Of a stretch of 64,000 nucleotides of DNA, positions 60,633 to 64,000 are shown one piece after another; the first letter of the stretch is position 1; every line of letters starts with the position of its first letter. Location: assembly GCF_003097495.1 (NCBI RefSeq), contig NZ_QEOP01000002.1:186001-250000 (forward strand), read 5' to 3'. Under the pieces are notes generated by a model. That model was not told the origin of the DNA, did not search any database, and saw nothing but the letters and a program-made list of their open reading frames with translations. Source of the DNA: Amnibacterium flavum (lineage in GTDB: Bacteria > Actinomycetota > Actinomycetes > Actinomycetales > Microbacteriaceae). The translations under genes and the position numbers were made by a program.

Positions 60633-61889
60633 TCAGCGGTGCGGGGAGTACCGGGGCAGGTAGCGCAGGAGAGCGCCGACCCCGACGAACGCCAGACCGC
60701 CGATGGCAGCGGCGGCGATCGGAAGCGAGAACGCCGCGGTGAGCCCGGCGATCAGGAGCGGCGCCGCGGCGCCTCCCGCGTCGTTGCAGAACCGCCACGC
60801 GCCGAGGAAAGGTGCCGGTCTGCCCGGTGGGGCGAGATCAGCTCCCAGGGTCATCAGAACTCCCGCGCCGATGCCGTTGGAGAGGGAGAGGAACACGGCA
60901 ACGACGACGAACCACACCTCACGGGACGCCAGATCGTGCGTGAATGCGAGACCGATGTGCCCGACGCCCAGCCCGATGAGCGAGGGTACGGCGGTGAACA
61001 GCCTGCCGAAGCGATCCATGATCTGGCCGCCCGTGTAGAAGAGCGCGAAGTCGATCCCGCCTGCGATGCCGATGATCGTCGCCGTGTGCGCCTCATCGAG
61101 TCCGATGCTGACGCCCCAAAGAGGGAGGATCACCTGGCGGCTCGCGCGGAGCGCCGCGACTATCGACGAACCGGTGCCGAGACGCAGCAGGACCGACCTG
61201 TAGGCCACCAGGGTCGCGAACAGGCCGACGGCCTCATCGCGGACCAGCTTCTCTCCCTCGCGCAGCGGTTCGGAGGCCGCGCGAGCGCGCGACGCCGCCG
61301 TCACCCCGAACGTCGACTCGGGGTCGGGCAGCGTCAGGAGCACGATGCCGGTCGCCACGCAGCAGACGACGCCGATCCACAGCGGTGCGCCGGTGTCTCC
61401 GGTGAGATTCAGCACCAGCGCGGCGATGAACGGGCCGACGAGCAACCCGAACCGGAACGTGCCACCGAGGGTGGAGAGGGCCCTCGCCCGGTGGCTGATC
61501 GGCACGAAGCTCGTCATGAACGCGTGCCGGGCCAGCGCGAACACCGCGGTCGCCAAGCCGAGAAGCAGGATCCCGACGGCGAGAACGAGCGGGTGCGGAG
61601 CCAGGACGCTCGTGACGAGACCGGCGATCGCGACGAGCGTCGCATAGAGCATCGCGGTGCGCTCGCCGATGCGGGAGACGATCCACCCGCTCGGGATGTC
61701 GCCGAACAGTTCACCGAGCGTCAACATGGCGGCGATGAACCCGGCGACGGCGAGCGTCGCGCCGAGGTCGGTCGCAAGGGCGGGGATGACCGGGAGGATG
61801 GCTCCCTCGCCGATCGAGAACAGAGCCGTCGGGAGCAGGGCGGGGAGTGCGATCGAGCGCCAGCGGAAGTCGCTCATCGCATCGGTCAT
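60633..61889 (-). CDS. Major facilitator superfamily transporter
   Basis: This 418-residue protein has twelve predicted helices with LGELFGDIPSGWIVSRIGER (MFS loop 2-3 motif) and a long central loop (ASRARAASEPLREGEKL). It resembles drug/sugar efflux members. Two possible ATG starts lie at 61889 and 61877. It is divergent from prfB. Confidence 0.88.
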   Translation of the reverse strand: MTDAMSDFRWRSIALPALLPTALFSIGEGAILPVIPALATDLGATLAVAGFIAAMLTLGELFGDIPSGWIVSRIGERTAMLYATLVAIAGLVTSVLAPHPLVLAVGILLLGLATAVFALARHAFMTSFVPISHRARALSTLGGTFRFGLLVGPFIAALVLNLTGDTGAPLWIGVVCCVATGIVLLTLPDPESTFGVTAASRARAASEPLREGEKLVRDEAVGLFATLVAYRSVLLRLGTGSSIVAALRASRQVILPLWGVSIGLDEAHTATIIGIAGGIDFALFYTGGQIMDRFGRLFTAVPSLIGLGVGHIGLAFTHDLASREVWFVVVAVFLSLSNGIGAGVLMTLGADLAPPGRPAPFLGAWRFCNDAGGAAAPLLIAGLTAAFSLPIAAAAIGGLAFVGVGALLRYLPRYSPHR

Positions 61890-61972
61890 GTCGAATCCAC
61901 CCTACGCGCGCCCGACGGGCGGTCCCGCAGCACGGCCGCGACCGCTGCCCGTCGCCCGATCCGGCCAGCGGG

Positions 61973-61978
61973 TAGGCT
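61973..61978 (+). promoter_or_regulatory. -10 element of prfB
   Basis: TAGGCT lies nine bases before the ATG at 61988. Confidence 0.5.
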
Positions 61979-61987
61979 TGGTGCGCC

Positions 61988-63112
61988 ATGGCTGAACTGG
62001 ATATACCGCAGGAGATCGCCGAGTTGCGCTCCACTTTCGGCGCGATTCTCGCGGTCGTCGATGTCGACGAACTCCGCGCGAAGGTCGCGGATCTCTCCGA
62101 GAAGGCGGGTGCGCCCGACCTCTGGGACGACCCGGCCGCCGCGCAGAAGGTGACCAGCGAGCTCAGTCACGCGCAGGCGCAGCTCGCCAAGCTCGGCAGC
62201 ATCGAGCAGCGTCTCGACGACCTCGAGGTCCTGGTCGAGATGGTGGCCGAGGAGAGCGACCCCGCCATCGTCGACGAGAGCGCCGCCGAGATCGGCTCCG
62301 AGCTCAAGGGTCTCCAGGCTCTGATGAGCGAGCTCGAGGTGCAGACGCTCCTCAACGGCGAGTACGACGCGCTTCCCGCTGTCATCACCATCCGTGCCGG
62401 TGCGGGCGGTGTCGACGCCGCCGACTTCGCCGAGATGCTCCTGCGCATGTACCTGCGCTGGGCGGAGCAGCACAAGTTCCCGGTCAACGTGATGGACACC
62501 TCCTACGCCGAGGAGGCCGGCATCAAGTCGGCGACCATCGAGGTCGACGCGCCCTACGCCTTCGGCACGCTGAGCATCGAGGCCGGCACCCACCGGCTGG
62601 TGCGCATGAGCCCCTTCAACTCCGCGGGAAAGCGCCAGACGAGCTTCGCCGCCGTCGAGGTCATCCCGCTGATGGAGGAGGCCGGCGAAATCGAGATCCC
62701 CGAGAACGACATCCGCGTCGACGTGTTCCGTTCGTCGGGGCCCGGCGGTCAGTCCGTCAACACGACCGACTCCGCGGTGCGTCTCACCCACATCCCGACC
62801 GGCACGGTCGTCTCGATGCAGAACGAGAAGAGCCAGATCCAGAACCGTGCCGCCGCCATGCGCGTGCTCCAGTCGCGGCTCATGATCCTCCAGCGCGAGG
62901 AGGAGAACGCCAAGAAGAAGGAGCTCGCCGGCAACATCACGGCGAGCTGGGGCGACCAGATCCGCTCGTACGTCCTCGCGCCGTACCAGATGGTCAAGGA
63001 CCTCCGCAGCGAGTACGAGGTCAACAACCCGTCGAACGTGTTCGACGGCGACCTCGACGGCTTCATCAACGCGGGCATCCGGTGGCGCAAACAGGGGGAC
63101 AAAGACGCGTAA
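61988..63112 (+). CDS. prfB: Peptide chain release factor 2
   Basis: This 374-residue release factor has the stop-reading SPF motif (208-210) and the GGQ motif (253-255) in [17 protein letters not shown]. It releases peptides at UGA and UAA. The gene is continuous: the programmed +1 frameshift known from E. coli prfB is absent, as in many actinobacteria. The ftsE gene follows, the usual order in this group. Confidence 0.95.
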   Translation: MAELDIPQEIAELRSTFGAILAVVDVDELRAKVADLSEKAGAPDLWDDPAAAQKVTSELSHAQAQLAKLGSIEQRLDDLEVLVEMVAEESDPAIVDESAAEIGSELKGLQALMSELEVQTLLNGEYDALPAVITIRAGAGGVDAADFAEMLLRMYLRWAEQHKFPVNVMDTSYAEEAGIKSATIEVDAPYAFGTLSIEAGTHRLVRMSPFNSAGKRQTSFAAVEVIPLMEEAGEIEIPENDIRVDVFRSSGPGGQSVNTTDSAVRLTHIPTGTVVSMQNEKSQIQNRAAAMRVLQSRLMILQREEENAKKKELAGNITASWGDQIRSYVLAPYQMVKDLRSEYEVNNPSNVFDGDLDGFINAGIRWRKQGDKDA

Positions 63113-63253
63113 GCGTCGACTCGGAGAAGATCGGTGACGTCCGGCACGCACGGCGCTGTCCCGGCTCCTCAACCTTCAACTCCATTCGAGTAACGTTCGA
63201 CTCCGGGTGTCGCGCGCCGGTCCTCGCGAACTCGTGCATAACCTCGAGTCGCC

Positions 63254-64000
63254 ATGATTCGTTTCGATCGCGTGACCAAGCTGTACTCCGGCAACTCCAA
63301 GCCCGCGCTCAACGGGGTGGATGTCGAGATCAAAGCCGGCGAGTTCGTGTTCCTCGTCGGCGCCTCCGGCAGCGGCAAGTCGAGCTTCCTCCGCCTCGTG
63401 CTGAAGGAGGAGAAGCCCACCTCGGGCGAGATCCACGTGCTGGGGCAGCGCCTCAGCAGCATCTCGAGTCGCAAGATCCCGTATTTCCGGCGCTCGCTCG
63501 GTGTCGTCTTCCAGGACTTCCGTCTGCTCCCCGGTCGCACCGTCTACCAGAACGTGGCGTTCACGCTCCAGGTCATCGGCAAGTCCCGCGGCTTCATCCA
63601 GGAGGCCGTGCCCGACGTGCTGAAGATGGTCGGGCTCGACGGCAAGGCCGAACGGCTCCCGCATGAGCTGTCGGGCGGCGAGCAGCAGCGTGTCGCGATC
63701 GCGCGCGCCGTGGTCAACAAGCCGGCCATCCTGCTGGCCGACGAGCCGACCGGAAACCTCGACCCGACGACGAGCGCCGGGATCATGCAGGTCCTCGAGC
63801 TGATCAACGCCGGTGGCACCACGGTCGTCATGGCGACCCACGACGTCGGCATCGTCGACACGATGAAGCGCCGCGTCATCGAGCTCACCGGCGGCAACAT
63901 CATCCGCGACGAGGTCGAGGGCGGGTACACGACCTCCATCTCGCTGCCCACCATCCCCGGCGCGACTCCTGCGCCGGCTGTGACGGGCGCGGCGGCCTTC
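63254..64000 (+). CDS. ftsE: Cell division ABC ATPase FtsE (3' end outside window)
   Basis: The frame is open from the ATG at 63254 to the window end. It has IRFDRVTKLYSGNSKPALNG, Walker A GASGSGKSS, the FtsE-type VFQDFRLLPGRTVYQNV, signature ELSGGEQQRVAIA and Walker B ILLADEPTGN. FtsE with FtsX controls cell-wall hydrolases at the division site. An Ala/Pro-rich C-terminal extension begins beyond about residue 230, longer than in E. coli. Confidence 0.94.
   Translation, partial: MIRFDRVTKLYSGNSKPALNGVDVEIKAGEFVFLVGASGSGKSSFLRLVLKEEKPTSGEIHVLGQRLSSISSRKIPYFRRSLGVVFQDFRLLPGRTVYQNVAFTLQVIGKSRGFIQEAVPDVLKMVGLDGKAERLPHELSGGEQQRVAIARAVVNKPAILLADEPTGNLDPTTSAGIMQVLELINAGGTTVVMATHDVGIVDTMKRRVIELTGGNIIRDEVEGGYTTSISLPTIPGATPAPAVTGAAAF

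Noticed and set aside
61988-62080. Possible programmed frameshift in prfB
   Set aside because: The frame is continuous from the ATG; no in-frame UGA with a slippery site is present.
1-64000. CRISPR arrays and rRNA genes
   Set aside because: No regularly spaced repeats and no rRNA-like sequence were seen in the window.

Overview
The window is 64 kb of high-GC DNA with actinobacterial gene content, most likely from a member of the Microbacteriaceae. The evidence is the gene set (DUF3039 protein, prfB followed by ftsE, Tad pilus genes of actinobacterial type, DUF4126, EcsC-like protein, wall-polysaccharide export genes) and a recurring TAnnnT hexamer 6-8 bases upstream of ATG/GTG starts, typical of leaderless actinobacterial mRNAs. 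No species is claimed.

Layout. 1-13.6 kb: end of an O-antigen-ligase-like membrane protein, lipoproteins, an organosulfur module (O-acetylhomoserine sulfhydrylase-like enzyme, FMN-dependent monooxygenase, divergent FMN reductase), a MetE-like protein, a cupin, a methyltransferase, a nitrilase-family hydrolase, an aminotransferase and an HtrA protease. 13.6-21.2 kb: cell-wall polysaccharide locus (two GT2 glycosyltransferases, CDP-alcohol phosphotransferase, CDP-glycerol-type glycerophosphotransferase, two-gene ABC exporter, nucleotidyltransferase). 21.3-33.9 kb: ABC transporter pair with a very long low-complexity ATPase tail, DUF3039 protein, pncB, murI-rph-rdgB, cation efflux, a MntR-type regulator beside mntH, a DedA protein and an SDR. 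34-37.6 kb: L-fuconate catabolic cluster whose dehydratase carries a one-base frameshift. 37.7-41.2 kb: tRNA-Leu with a duplicated 3' half, an ice-binding surface protein, a MarR/VOC divergent pair with twin operators, a DNA glycosylase. 41.2-58.2 kb: Tad pilus locus. 58.2-64 kb: luciferase-like oxidoreductase, two membrane/secreted proteins, MFS transporter, prfB and the start of ftsE.

The main discovery is inside the Tad locus. A small Flp-pilin-like gene is cut in two: its first half is at 44969-45063 and its second half at 56735-56819. Joining them at a shared 11-bp core (ATGACCGCCGG, at 45053 and 56724) restores a continuous 59-residue protein. Between the cores is an 11.7-kb element with a large serine integrase at one end and an excisionase-like gene at the other. 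It carries tail-type genes (candidate tail assembly chaperone, short tape measure, S74-chaperone fibre), an HNH nuclease, a run of overlapping small genes, two oppositely oriented membrane-protein genes and a 35-bp inverted repeat. I recognise no capsid, portal, terminase, major tail or lysis gene. It could be a reduced prophage or a phage satellite; excision should restore the pilin-like gene, so the element may act as a switch on the pilus.
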